From: Rickettsiales bacterium
GTDB taxonomy: Bacteria; Pseudomonadota; Alphaproteobacteria; Methylaequorales; Methylaequoraceae
DNA: 24,053 nucleotides
Assembly (NCBI GenBank): GCA_002715305.1
Contig: PAYV01000030.1
Location: 1-24,053, forward strand
Direction of reading: 5' to 3'
Below are positions 1-8,537 of this stretch, piece by piece (within the stretch, counting starts at the first letter, position 1; every line of letters begins with the position of its first letter). The translations under genes and the position numbers were made by a program. Below the pieces are notes generated by a model, which was not told the DNA's origin, did not search any database, and worked only from the letters and a program-made list of their open reading frames with translations.

Positions 1-189
1 GTTTTCTATTTTTAATTCAGATAATGATCGTTTGAGTCTCAAAAAATGCTTTTCTTTATTGATAATATTAAAATTATCGAATGATACTACTTCATATACA
101 CCATCAGAAAAGTTAAACCCTCTGTCTTCAACTGATATAAATGATTCTTCCTTATGCTTATATTGACCATTGATATAATAGATATGCAT
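1..189 (-). CDS. dat: D-amino-acid aminotransferase, N-terminal part (cut by window edge)
   Basis: Partial gene: 63 N-terminal residues are visible and the rest lies left of position 1. The protein is a class IV PLP-dependent aminotransferase of the D-alanine/branched-chain type, which interconverts D-amino acids and 2-oxo acids in the cytoplasm (D-Glu/D-Ala supply for peptidoglycan). Visible family signatures are an N-terminal YINGQY, then SVEDRGFNFSDGVYEVV (about residues 19-35, the ISxEDRGFxFGDGVYE block) and HFLRLKRSLSELKI (about residues 48-61). The Gly of FGDG is Ser here. The start ATG shares one base with the trkA stop (TAATG), so translation is probably coupled. A dat-like gene after trkA, followed by hfq and hflX, is a familiar alphaproteobacterial order, so hfq probably lies beyond the edge. 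D- versus branched-chain specificity cannot be settled from this fragment. Confidence 0.85.
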   Translation of the reverse strand, partial: MHIYYINGQYKHKEESFISVEDRGFNFSDGVYEVVSFDNFNIINKEKHFLRLKRSLSELKIEN

Positions 190-1568
190 TAAAAAAACTC
201 TACATTCACTTCAGAATATTTTTCAATTTCTTTAATTGAAGCTGGTTCTGAAAAAATAATAATTTTATCATTTACTAATATAATTGTGTCATCATTTGGA
301 AATATCAACTTTTTATCTCTAACTATACCTCCAATAACAACACCCTCAGGCAATGTAAGTTCGCTTATTTTTTTATCAGAGAATTTTGTTGTAGGAAGAA
401 TCTCTATCTCCATAATTTCTCCTCTATCATTTCCAAAATCATGAATTTCTTTTACTTTTCCTCTTCTTACATACTGAAGTATAGCTGAAGTAGTTATATT
501 CCCTGGACTAATTAAAACATCAAGGTTTAATTTTTTTGTAATATTTCTATAATTTTGATTATTCACTATTGCAATAGATCTCTGACAACCAATGTCTTTA
601 GCCAATAATGATGAAAAAATATTTACTTCATCATCATCAGTAACTGCAATTATAGCTTCTGCACTTAACGCTCCGGCTTCTTTGAGCAAATTGATATCCA
701 AGGCATCACCACATAATATTGTATTTTGTTGAGATAATTGAGAGGAAATCAATTTTGTTCTTTCCATATTATTATCTATTATCTTACAATAAATATCCGG
801 ATAATCTTTTTCTAAGATTTTAATTAAATTATGACCAACATTACCTGCACCAATTAGAACAATTTTTCTATTTTCTTGGAATTTAATTCCAAAAACCCTT
901 AATGCTCTTAACAAGTCACTATTTCTTATACATATATATATATCGTCGCCAGGATATATTTCTACATGACCGTTAGGAATAATAATTTCGTTATTTCTAT
1001 AGATCGATAAAATTTTTACTTCGAGACCAGAAAATAAACCTGGAAGCATTCTCAAAGGGGTATTAATAATTGGACATTTTTCATCAATTGAAATACCAAT
1101 TATTCTGGCAATTTTTCCCCCAAGATAAAAGGAATCAAATGCTCCTGGTGTGTCAAGCTTCCTAAAAATTGCCTTAGCAATTTCTACTTCTGGTGAAATA
1201 ATCGCGTCTACATCAATTTTATCTTTAGAAAAAATATGTTCATATTTTGTATTTAGATATCCTGTTTCTTTTATTCTGGCTACCTTTAATGGTACTTTAA
1301 ATAAATGGTTAGCAAGTTCACATGTCAGAATATTTGATTCATCTTTATCAGAAACAGCAATTATCATGTCAGCTTCTTCAGCTCCTGCCTTTTCTAAAAT
1401 CTCAGGCAAAGCTGTTTTTCCACAAATACTTTTGACGTCAAGAGACTGATTTACCTTCCTAAGTAGAGATTCAGATTCATCAACTATTGTTACATCATTA
1501 TCTTCATAAACAAGTTGCCTAGCTATATTAGCCCCAACCTCACTGGCTCCACAAACTATTATTTTCAT
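189..1568 (-). CDS. trkA: TrkA, regulatory NAD-binding subunit of the Trk potassium uptake system
   Basis: Cytoplasmic peripheral protein that binds nucleotide and gates the TrkH/TrkG potassium channel subunit. Its 459 residues match the usual TrkA length of about 458. It has the duplicated RCK layout: a Rossmann domain at the N terminus (MKIIVCGASEVG, then an acidic TIVD strand end), a TrkA_C domain around residues 140-225, a second Rossmann domain starting at IVLIGAGNVG near residue 237, and a second TrkA_C at the C terminus. The first nucleotide loop reads GASEVG where GAGxVG is usual; the second is canonical. The ATG lies in an ATGA overlap with the ntrX stop, which fixes the start. No trkH is in the window. 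Its position behind ntrX and before dat is conserved in Alphaproteobacteria. Confidence 0.95.
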   Translation of the reverse strand: MKIIVCGASEVGANIARQLVYEDNDVTIVDESESLLRKVNQSLDVKSICGKTALPEILEKAGAEEADMIIAVSDKDESNILTCELANHLFKVPLKVARIKETGYLNTKYEHIFSKDKIDVDAIISPEVEIAKAIFRKLDTPGAFDSFYLGGKIARIIGISIDEKCPIINTPLRMLPGLFSGLEVKILSIYRNNEIIIPNGHVEIYPGDDIYICIRNSDLLRALRVFGIKFQENRKIVLIGAGNVGHNLIKILEKDYPDIYCKIIDNNMERTKLISSQLSQQNTILCGDALDINLLKEAGALSAEAIIAVTDDDEVNIFSSLLAKDIGCQRSIAIVNNQNYRNITKKLNLDVLISPGNITTSAILQYVRRGKVKEIHDFGNDRGEIMEIEILPTTKFSDKKISELTLPEGVVIGGIVRDKKLIFPNDDTIILVNDKIIIFSEPASIKEIEKYSEVNVEFF

Positions 1569-2944
1569 TCTTTTAAACCTGTACTATTAATTTTCATTAG
1601 TTTTAACTTTCTATATAACGCTGTTCTTTCCATACCAATTTTGGAAGACATTTTTGAAATATTAAAATTATATTTTGATAAATTGTATAACAAATAGTCT
1701 TTTTCAAAGTTTTCTCTGGCCTTTTTTAAAGTACAATCCATGTGTTCTTGATTATTAAGAAATGGTATATTTTTTTCATCCATAAAATCCTTTACCAAGT
1801 CTTTGATCATAGGCAAATCTATATCATCTTTTTCTTCTTCAAGCATAATTACAATCCACTCTACTAATTTTTTTAATTGTGAAAAGTTTTTTATATTATT
1901 AAGATTACATAAAAAATTTAGAACATTACTTGTAAATCTTTTTTTCCTAAAACCATTTTCATTTAACTCTATTAAAAAAATTTCTATTAATTCATAAATA
2001 TCTTTTTTTCTTTCAGAAATATTTGGAAGAGAGAGATAAGAAAAATCTAATTTTTTAAGTAAATCGATTCTAATTTTTTTTTCTGATTTAATTTTAGACA
2101 AACTTGTCCTTGAAGTTGCTATAATTCTAAAATTAATTGGTCGTGGTTTATACCCCCCTATTCTAAAATATTTTTTTTCTTCCAAGATTCTAAGAAGCTT
2201 CCCTTGTATTCTTTTTGAAATCAAATCAAAATTCTTAAATAAAATTGTCCCCCCATTTACTTCATCAAAAATACCAGGAAATTCTGTAACCTGATTCACC
2301 TCATTACCGAAAAGTTCTATTTCGAACTGGTTACCATTATTTGTATAACAATCGATAATTCTAAAGTTTTTAAAGTTTCTATTTGATTTATCATGTATTT
2401 GTTTAGCAGTGAATGTTTTTCCCATGCCCACATCCCCGAAAAGTAAAATAGAAGATTCAGTTTTACTTATTTTCTTAATTGATTCTAATGTTTTTGTCAT
2501 TGCATCTGAATTTGCAACTATCTTAGAAACATAATTTTTCTTTCCAATTTGCTGAATTTTTTTTTTTAGTTTAAAGTTTTCTAAAGCTTTTTTTACTTTA
2601 AATATTAACAAATCACTATCGAAAGGCTTTTCAATAAAATCGTATGCACCCTTCTTTATAGAATTAACTGCAGTTTCAATATTACCATGTCCACTGATCA
2701 TAATTACAGGAATAGAATTATCAATTTGAAGAATTTTCTCTAAAGTTTGAAATCCATCAAATTTTGAATTGTTTAACCAAATATCAAGAAGAATCAGTGA
2801 AATATTTTTTTTCTTTAATGTTTCTAAAGCTGCTTCACTTGAAGATACATGACTTGCACGAAAACCTTTATCTTCTAAAACTCCTACTAGCTGCTCACAA
2901 ATATCGAGTTCATCATCAACAATTAAAATTTGATTTTCAGTCAT
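1565..2944 (-). CDS. ntrX: NtrX-type response regulator with a degenerate AAA+ domain
   Basis: Response regulator partner of NtrY, next in the same operon. The receiver (residues 1-120) is intact: acidic pair D10-D11, predicted phosphoacceptor D54, Ser84 in the Thr/Ser switch position, K106 in the KPF motif. A sigma-54-type AAA+ region follows (about 140-370) and a Fis-type helix-turn-helix ends the protein (about 405-455, AxYRKLK-like). The P-loop GDVGMGKT (170-177) survives. The GAFTGA loop is replaced by unrelated sequence, and the Walker B segment reads TILFKNFD (233-240) where NtrC has TIFLDEIGD. The arginine-finger area (RIDLLKKLDF) and the sensor II area (NFSQLKK in place of NVRELEN) are also eroded. 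Missing GAFTGA is common in alphaproteobacterial NtrX; loss of both Walker B acids is, as far as I recall, not. Inference: a phosphorylation-switched DNA-binding regulator that does not drive sigma-54. No frameshift is present, so it is not a pseudogene. Confidence 0.9.
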   Translation of the reverse strand: MTENQILIVDDELDICEQLVGVLEDKGFRASHVSSSEAALETLKKKNISLILLDIWLNNSKFDGFQTLEKILQIDNSIPVIMISGHGNIETAVNSIKKGAYDFIEKPFDSDLLIFKVKKALENFKLKKKIQQIGKKNYVSKIVANSDAMTKTLESIKKISKTESSILLFGDVGMGKTFTAKQIHDKSNRNFKNFRIIDCYTNNGNQFEIELFGNEVNQVTEFPGIFDEVNGGTILFKNFDLISKRIQGKLLRILEEKKYFRIGGYKPRPINFRIIATSRTSLSKIKSEKKIRIDLLKKLDFSYLSLPNISERKKDIYELIEIFLIELNENGFRKKRFTSNVLNFLCNLNNIKNFSQLKKLVEWIVIMLEEEKDDIDLPMIKDLVKDFMDEKNIPFLNNQEHMDCTLKKARENFEKDYLLYNLSKYNFNISKMSSKIGMERTALYRKLKLMKINSTGLKE

Positions 2945-2952
2945 ATCTAGTT

Positions 2953-5097
2953 TTATTTCCTTTTTCTTAATAATTTTATTTTTACTAGTGCGCCTTTAAA
3001 TTTTGCGTTATTGTGAAGTGAAATTTCTCCCCCATGATCTTCAATTATTTTCTTACATATTGACAGACCCAAACCTGTTCCATTTATTTTATTTGTAACA
3101 TAAGGCTCAAATAAATTATCACTATCTTTAGGAAAACCTGTTCCATTATCAGAAATTTCAACAAAAATAAATTTTTTATCATCTAAAACATTTATTGTTA
3201 CAATTTTTTTTTTAGAATTAATAGATTCTAAAGAATTTTTAAATAAATTCAAAAAAACTCTACTTAATTGATTGTAATCACAGTTAATAACTAAATTTTT
3301 TTTTGAAATCTTATAATCAAATTGAGCATTTTTATAAACTAATTTCTGTGAATTTATCTGAGTTTTAATAATATTATCAAGTCTTGAATCTTGAAAGTTA
3401 CCTGATGGCATTCTAGCAAAGTTTGAAAACTCTGTTACTAAACTTTCTATATTATTTACCTGTCTTACAATAGTATTAGTACAATTAAAAAAAGTTTCTT
3501 TATTTACATTATTTTTGCTAGTCAAAAAGTTTTCTAATCTTTGCGCTGATAGTTTTATAGGCGTTAAAGGGTTTTTTATTTCATGTGCCATGTATCTAGC
3601 TACATTCGACCATGCAGCATTTTTTTGTGCTGAAACTAATTCAGTAACATCATCAATATTAATTAAATATCCCTTCATTTTATTTTTTTCAAATTCTGAT
3701 GAAACTTTAAGATTCAATATTTTTATGCTATCTTTTGTCATATATCTTATTTGTGTTTGATTTGAATTAAAAGAATTGTGTTCAAAGTTTTTGATAAAGT
3801 TTTTAATTTCTGAATTTTTTTTAAAAAAATTTTTATCAAAATCTTTACCAAATATTTCTTTAGCTTTTTTATTAAATAATAATATTTTATATTTAAGATC
3901 AATTGAAATAATACCTGTACTTACATCATTTATAATTTTTTCTGTAAATTTTCTTCTTAAATTTATAGTTTCTTTTGCCTTAATTAATTTGTTTTTTTGA
4001 TCATTCAAATTATCTAACATTTTATTTAGCACCTTAGATAAAATATTAAAATCATAATATCCTTTGAAATTACGAATTCTTGTTGTTAGATCTCCTTTGA
4101 TAATCTTTTCTGAGGCTAGAATAATCTCCATTATGGGATCAATAATTTTATTAGAAAATTTTAAACCAAACCAAATTGCTAATAAAATCATTAAAAAGTT
4201 TATTGCCAAAAAAAGCTTATTAAATTGATCTTGAAAATGATCTATTTTTTTTTCTATATTATTGTATTCTATTGCAGCTTGATTGACTGATTCAACTCTA
4301 CCCAATACATTTGAATCAACATTTTTTCCTATTGATAGGTAAGTCGGAATCGCCCTCTGCAATTTTAGTAGGGCTCTAACTTTTGTTCGGTCATCATTTG
4401 TAAAAACTGCTATATCACCATCATCGGCTGTATATCTTGCCCATAATGGAGGTGCTGGTTCTGATTCAATAAAAAAGCTTCCCACTTTAGCTAAAAGTTG
4501 ACCAGATCTTTCAAATATAATCGCTTCTTGAAGATCTTTAATTTCGACAAAATAACTTAAGAGATTACTTAAGCGTGTTTTATCTGTAAAAAAAACTATT
4601 TTTTCATTATTAATCTCACTGTTAAGATACAAAATATCATTTTTTATACTCTGAGTGTGTTCATTAAAATATGATTCTGAAATATTTTTTGAACCTTTTA
4701 TAACCTGATTTAATTTATCGTTAAACCAAAGTTTTACACCTTGGTCAAAAAAAACAAGTGAAAAAACAGTAACAATAGTTGTAGGTATAAAAGAAATTAT
4801 TAAGAATAATGATGTAAATTGAATTCTAAGATTCGACTTAATCCTATTTTTTTTAAAAAAAAAAATTTTAATTATTTTATCCAAAGAAATTATAATTAAG
4901 ATAATTATCATTGAAAAATTAATAGATAATAAAAGTGAGATTTGTTCTTCATTTTGAAGTTCAGATAAATAACCAGAAAGCATTAAAAAAATTATTAAGC
5001 TAATTGAAAAAGAAATTAAAAAAATAAAGATAAAAACATAATTCTGAATTTTGTCTTTTTTAAAAAACAATTCTCTTTTTGAAAAAAATTTATTCAT
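2953..5097 (-). CDS. ntrY: NtrY-type membrane sensor histidine kinase
   Basis: Membrane sensor kinase that phosphorylates NtrX; the pair is linked to nitrogen and redox/respiratory control in Alphaproteobacteria. The 714 residues fit the family. Order: three hydrophobic segments in the first about 120 residues, an extracytoplasmic domain (about 125-285), a further TM segment (about 292-312), a HAMP linker (about 315-370), a PAS domain (about 385-490), then the kinase core. The H-box AHEIKNPLTPIKLSAQRLE places the phospho-accepting histidine at residue 505. The ATP-binding domain shows the N-box NLFKNSLES, DNGTGFP and GTGLGLSICKKIIEDHGG. All catalytic motifs are intact, in contrast to the eroded ATPase of its partner NtrX. 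The start overlaps the ntrC end by 8 bp, and 8 bp separate its stop from ntrX. Whether the PAS domain binds haem, as reported for some NtrY proteins, cannot be read here. Confidence 0.94.
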   Translation of the reverse strand: MNKFFSKRELFFKKDKIQNYVFIFIFLISFSISLIIFLMLSGYLSELQNEEQISLLLSINFSMIIILIIISLDKIIKIFFFKKNRIKSNLRIQFTSLFLIISFIPTTIVTVFSLVFFDQGVKLWFNDKLNQVIKGSKNISESYFNEHTQSIKNDILYLNSEINNEKIVFFTDKTRLSNLLSYFVEIKDLQEAIIFERSGQLLAKVGSFFIESEPAPPLWARYTADDGDIAVFTNDDRTKVRALLKLQRAIPTYLSIGKNVDSNVLGRVESVNQAAIEYNNIEKKIDHFQDQFNKLFLAINFLMILLAIWFGLKFSNKIIDPIMEIILASEKIIKGDLTTRIRNFKGYYDFNILSKVLNKMLDNLNDQKNKLIKAKETINLRRKFTEKIINDVSTGIISIDLKYKILLFNKKAKEIFGKDFDKNFFKKNSEIKNFIKNFEHNSFNSNQTQIRYMTKDSIKILNLKVSSEFEKNKMKGYLINIDDVTELVSAQKNAAWSNVARYMAHEIKNPLTPIKLSAQRLENFLTSKNNVNKETFFNCTNTIVRQVNNIESLVTEFSNFARMPSGNFQDSRLDNIIKTQINSQKLVYKNAQFDYKISKKNLVINCDYNQLSRVFLNLFKNSLESINSKKKIVTINVLDDKKFIFVEISDNGTGFPKDSDNLFEPYVTNKINGTGLGLSICKKIIEDHGGEISLHNNAKFKGALVKIKLLRKRK

Positions 5098-6526
5098 AAT
5101 TCTTTTTTTTTGCTTTGATATTATATTTTTTTATCTTTGATCTTAAAGTATTTCTATTTATTCCCAAAAGCTTAGATGCTTTTATTTGATTCCCATTAAA
5201 GTGATTTAATGTTCTCATTATCATAGGTTTTTCAAATTCCATAGTCACTCTTTCATATAAATTCAAATCCGATTCTGAAAAATCAATAGATGAAAAAAAG
5301 TGATCTAATACAGAATTTATAACATCTCTAAGTGAATCTTTTCCAAGTTCAAAATCTTCAACTTTCTTTTGCTCAATATTAGATTTTTTTACCAATAACT
5401 TTTTTAATAATCCCTTAGTAATTATATTGTCTTGAAACAATACAGATATTCTCTTAAAAAGATTTTCTAATTCTCTAACATTTCCTGGCCAATCATATTC
5501 TTTCAAAAGAACCAACGATTCTTTGTCTAATTGTTTTTTTCCTTCTGAATATTTGGATAAAAAAAAACGAGAAAGAGTAATTATATCATCAGATCTATCT
5601 CTGAGAGCTGGTAAATCTATATTAATTACATTTAACCTATAATAGAGGTCCTCTCGAAATAAACCGTCATTAGTAGCATTTTGTAAATTTTTATTTGTAG
5701 CTGAGATAATTCGAACATTTGTCTTTTGTATGTCTCTTCCTCCAACTCTTGAAAATTCTCCAAATTGTAAGACTCTTAATAACCTTGATTGTACATCAAT
5801 TGGCATATCTCCAATTTCATCAAGAAAAATTGTTCCACCATTAGCTTTTTCAAAATATCCCAATGTTCTTTTTTCAGCGCCTGTAAAAGCACCTTTCTCA
5901 TATCCAAACAATTCACTTTCAATTAATTCTCTAGGCAATGATGCCATATTGATAACTACGAACTGAGAATCTTTTCTATCACTAAAATTATGAATAGCTT
6001 TAGCAACAAGTTCTTTTCCAGTTCCAGATTCTCCTGTAATAAGAACCGTGTGATCAGTTTTTGTAATCTTTGCTATAGTTCTATAAACATCCTGCATTGG
6101 GGGGGAATTTCCAATCATAGGAAGTTTTTCATCATGAATAACCTCTGTATTAAGTTTTTCTTTTTTGAGCAACTTATTTACACAATTTGTAAGATCATTA
6201 AGGTCAATAGGTTTTGGTAAATATTCATAAACATCAAGTTGATTAGCTTTTATTGCTGTCAAAATATTGTTTTTTGCACTAATTATAATAAATTCTTGAT
6301 TTTCTTTTTTTTCTTTAAGTTTTGTCACTAATTCTAGGCCATCACCATCTGGTAAAACTACATCACTTATTATTAGGTCAAAAGATTGTTTTTCTATAAT
6401 TACCCATGCTTCTGAGAGAGTTCCAACACTTGTTACATGAGTTTTTGAATTACTTAACGCCTTGGCAATTACTCTTCTTAATGAGAAATCATCATCAATA
6501 ATTAAAATTTTATTTTCTTCACTCAT
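5090..6526 (-). CDS. ntrC: NtrC, sigma-54-dependent nitrogen regulator
   Basis: Response regulator and bacterial enhancer-binding protein that activates sigma-54 promoters when nitrogen is short. Receiver: acidic residues D11-D12, phosphoacceptor D55, K105 in LPKP. AAA+ domain: Walker A GESGTGKE (165-172), GAFTGA sigma-54 contact loop (212-217, DNA 5876-5893), Walker B TIFLDEIGD (232-240), FREDLYYRLNV arginine-finger region and WPGNVRELEN sensor II. The C-terminal Fis-type HTH includes QIKASKLLGINRNTLRSKIKKY. The 478 residues are typical. Every residue needed for ATP-driven sigma-54 activation is present, so the genome should carry rpoN. The start lies in an ATGA overlap with the ntrB stop. 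This is the clear NtrC of the pair; its paralogue two genes downstream is NtrX. Confidence 0.96.
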   Translation of the reverse strand: MSEENKILIIDDDFSLRRVIAKALSNSKTHVTSVGTLSEAWVIIEKQSFDLIISDVVLPDGDGLELVTKLKEKKENQEFIIISAKNNILTAIKANQLDVYEYLPKPIDLNDLTNCVNKLLKKEKLNTEVIHDEKLPMIGNSPPMQDVYRTIAKITKTDHTVLITGESGTGKELVAKAIHNFSDRKDSQFVVINMASLPRELIESELFGYEKGAFTGAEKRTLGYFEKANGGTIFLDEIGDMPIDVQSRLLRVLQFGEFSRVGGRDIQKTNVRIISATNKNLQNATNDGLFREDLYYRLNVINIDLPALRDRSDDIITLSRFFLSKYSEGKKQLDKESLVLLKEYDWPGNVRELENLFKRISVLFQDNIITKGLLKKLLVKKSNIEQKKVEDFELGKDSLRDVINSVLDHFFSSIDFSESDLNLYERVTMEFEKPMIMRTLNHFNGNQIKASKLLGINRNTLRSKIKKYNIKAKKKNYE

Positions 6527-7584
6527 AAAGGTAACTTTATAAAAGCCTTGGTAACCATATTTTCGGATTTGATATCAACAAATCCATTATGAACGTTAAT
6601 TATTTTTTTTACCAAATACAAACCTATACCTGAACCTTTTTTTTTTGAAGTAAAAAAAGGATTAAAAATTTTTTCTTGATTTTTTTTTGAGATACCTAAT
6701 CCATTGTCTTCAATTATAATATTTAAATAATTTTGTCTTTGAAATTTAGAAACATTTGGAATTTTAATTGTATGACTATAATCAAATTTTGTTGAAATTT
6801 TTATATAAGATTTATTATTTAATTTTGATGACTCAGCAGCGTTTAAAATCAAATTTTCAAATACTTGAATCATCAAACTTTTATCAATTTCTATAATTGG
6901 TAATGAAGGGTCAAAGTCTTCAATAATTTTTATATTTTCATACTTTAATTTTATTTTAAATAAAGAATATCTTAAGATTTCGTGTATATTTTCAAAACTC
7001 TTAGAAGCGCTTAAAAAATTAGAATTTGGTGTATTCAATCTTTGAAGAAAATCAATAATTCTTTGTGTTTCATTTAAAATAATATCAATTAACTCTTTAT
7101 CTTCACCATGAATTTTTCTTTGTAACATTTGTGATGAAAGTGTAATAGATGACAACGGATTATTAATTTCATGAATTAAGAAAGAAATAGTCTCGTCTAA
7201 AATATTAAAATCATTATCAATAATATTTTTTTCAAATTTTGGATCATCAAACTTTTTTACAATTAAAAAAAAACAATTTATTTCTTTTTCAGGAATAATA
7301 CATTTAATTTCAACTGGATCTTTATACATGATTGGAATTTCTTTTATAAAGTATTCACCAACTTCATTAACAATTTTTTTTAAATAACTTATTAAGTAAG
7401 AATCCTTATAAAAAATTTGATTTAAGTTTTTATTATTTAGAAAGTTATTACTCTTAGAAAAAAATATTTCTGATTGGTGATTAACATATTTAATAAAAAA
7501 ACTTTTTTTAGAGACAGCAATAACTGGGTCTGGTAAGTGATCGAGAAAAATTTTATAGAAATTTTGATCAATTTTCTTTTTCAT
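6523..7584 (-). CDS. ntrB: NtrB nitrogen-regulation sensor histidine kinase
   Basis: Soluble histidine kinase/phosphatase that controls NtrC phosphorylation and normally responds to the PII protein. It has 353 residues and no membrane segment. An N-terminal PAS domain (about 10-115, beginning FLDHLPDPVIAVSKK) is followed by the dimerisation domain with the H-box IHEINNPLSSITLSSQML; the phospho-accepting histidine is H138, almost the E. coli position. The ATPase domain has the N-box NLILNAAES, DNGLGISKK and GSGIGLYLVKKII. The H-box has Asn where classical NtrB has Lys (HEINNPL versus HEIKNPL), a variant common in other kinases. dusB ends two bases upstream and ntrC overlaps by ATGA, the classical dusB(nifR3)-ntrB-ntrC arrangement. 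No PII gene is in the window. Confidence 0.92.
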   Translation of the reverse strand: MKKKIDQNFYKIFLDHLPDPVIAVSKKSFFIKYVNHQSEIFFSKSNNFLNNKNLNQIFYKDSYLISYLKKIVNEVGEYFIKEIPIMYKDPVEIKCIIPEKEINCFFLIVKKFDDPKFEKNIIDNDFNILDETISFLIHEINNPLSSITLSSQMLQRKIHGEDKELIDIILNETQRIIDFLQRLNTPNSNFLSASKSFENIHEILRYSLFKIKLKYENIKIIEDFDPSLPIIEIDKSLMIQVFENLILNAAESSKLNNKSYIKISTKFDYSHTIKIPNVSKFQRQNYLNIIIEDNGLGISKKNQEKIFNPFFTSKKKGSGIGLYLVKKIINVHNGFVDIKSENMVTKAFIKLPL

Positions 7585-7586
7585 TT

Positions 7587-8534
7587 CTAGGAAAAAAAAT
7601 GATTAATATATGACTTTATTTCCCTATCATCTAAACTAGTATTTACCTTTCTTCTAAATTCATTTGAATTCTTAAGAGATTTTGAGTACCAACATAGATG
7701 TTTTCTAAAGGTTTTTATTCCAATTTCCTTTGAATAATGAAGTAAAACATTTTCAAAATGTTGAAGAATTAAATTTTTTTTTTCACTTAGACAAATTTTA
7801 AATTTAGATTTATTAAAAAATGCACTTAACTGTTTAAAAATCCAGGGTCTTCCATATGAACCTCTACCAATCATTATTCCATCTGCATTTGAATCAGACA
7901 ATGATTGATTCACATCATCAAAATCTATAATATCTCCATTAACAACAACAGGAATATTAACACTTTTTTTTACCTTTTTTATAAATGGCCAATCCGCTTT
8001 ACCTTTAAACATTTGGCATCTTGTTCTTCCATGAACCGTAATCATTTGAATTCCCGAAGATTCAGCATTTTTTGCAATTATAGGAGCATTTAAAGAGTTA
8101 TCATCCCATCCTTTTCTCATCTTTAAAGTAACAGGTATTTTGACAGATTTGACTACTGAATCAATAATTGAACATGCCAAACTTTCATCTTTCATTAAGG
8201 CCGAACCAGCATAACCATTAACTACTTTTTTAACAGGACAACCCATATTAATATCAATGATATCAGCACCTTTATCTTCACATATTTTTGCTGCTTCAGA
8301 CATAATTTTTTTATCACAACCAGCAATTTGAATTGCAGAAAGATTATTTGAATCTTTCTTGATCATTTTCATAGTTTTTTTATTTCTTTCAATTAATGCC
8401 CTACTTGCAATCATTTCTGAGAAGACAAGTCCAGGCTCATAGATTTTTACAATCTCTCTATAGGGAAAATCTGTTACTCCAGACATAGGAGCTAATAAGA
8501 TATTATTTTTTAAAATTAAATTTCCTATTTTCAT
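7587..8534 (-). CDS. dusB: tRNA-dihydrouridine synthase DusB (NifR3 family)
   Basis: FMN-dependent enzyme that reduces uridines in the tRNA D-loop to dihydrouridine using NADPH. The 315-residue TIM-barrel protein carries the family marks: LAPMSGVTDFPYREI (about 14-28) for FMN binding, DINMGCPVKKV with the catalytic cysteine C99, LKMRKGWDD, TVHGRTRCQMFKGKADW, VVVNGDI and MIGRGSYGRPWIF (phosphate binding), then the helical C-terminal domain. Its place directly before ntrB is the order that gave the family the name nifR3; the dihydrouridine activity is independent of nitrogen control. The upstream ypjD-like gene ends three bases before its ATG, and I see no ribosome-binding site in the AAATTATTAATTAAAAA leader. 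Confidence 0.95.
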   Translation of the reverse strand: MKIGNLILKNNILLAPMSGVTDFPYREIVKIYEPGLVFSEMIASRALIERNKKTMKMIKKDSNNLSAIQIAGCDKKIMSEAAKICEDKGADIIDINMGCPVKKVVNGYAGSALMKDESLACSIIDSVVKSVKIPVTLKMRKGWDDNSLNAPIIAKNAESSGIQMITVHGRTRCQMFKGKADWPFIKKVKKSVNIPVVVNGDIIDFDDVNQSLSDSNADGIMIGRGSYGRPWIFKQLSAFFNKSKFKICLSEKKNLILQHFENVLLHYSKEIGIKTFRKHLCWYSKSLKNSNEFRRKVNTSLDDREIKSYINHFFS

Positions 8535-8537
8535 TTT

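Noticed and set aside
1150..1449. Open frame of 99 codons on the plus strand
   Set aside because: It lies entirely antisense within trkA, whose frame shows clear conserved domains. No recognisable protein features or start context.
1565..2944. ntrX as a decaying pseudogene
   Set aside because: The frame is uninterrupted over the full family length, and the receiver and HTH are well kept. Loss is confined to ATPase/sigma-54 motifs, which fits altered function better than decay.
4849..4870. T8-A11-T4 stretch as a hairpin or regulatory site
   Set aside because: It is the coding sequence for a Phe/Lys run in a cytoplasmic loop of NtrY; self-complementarity follows from pure A/T composition.
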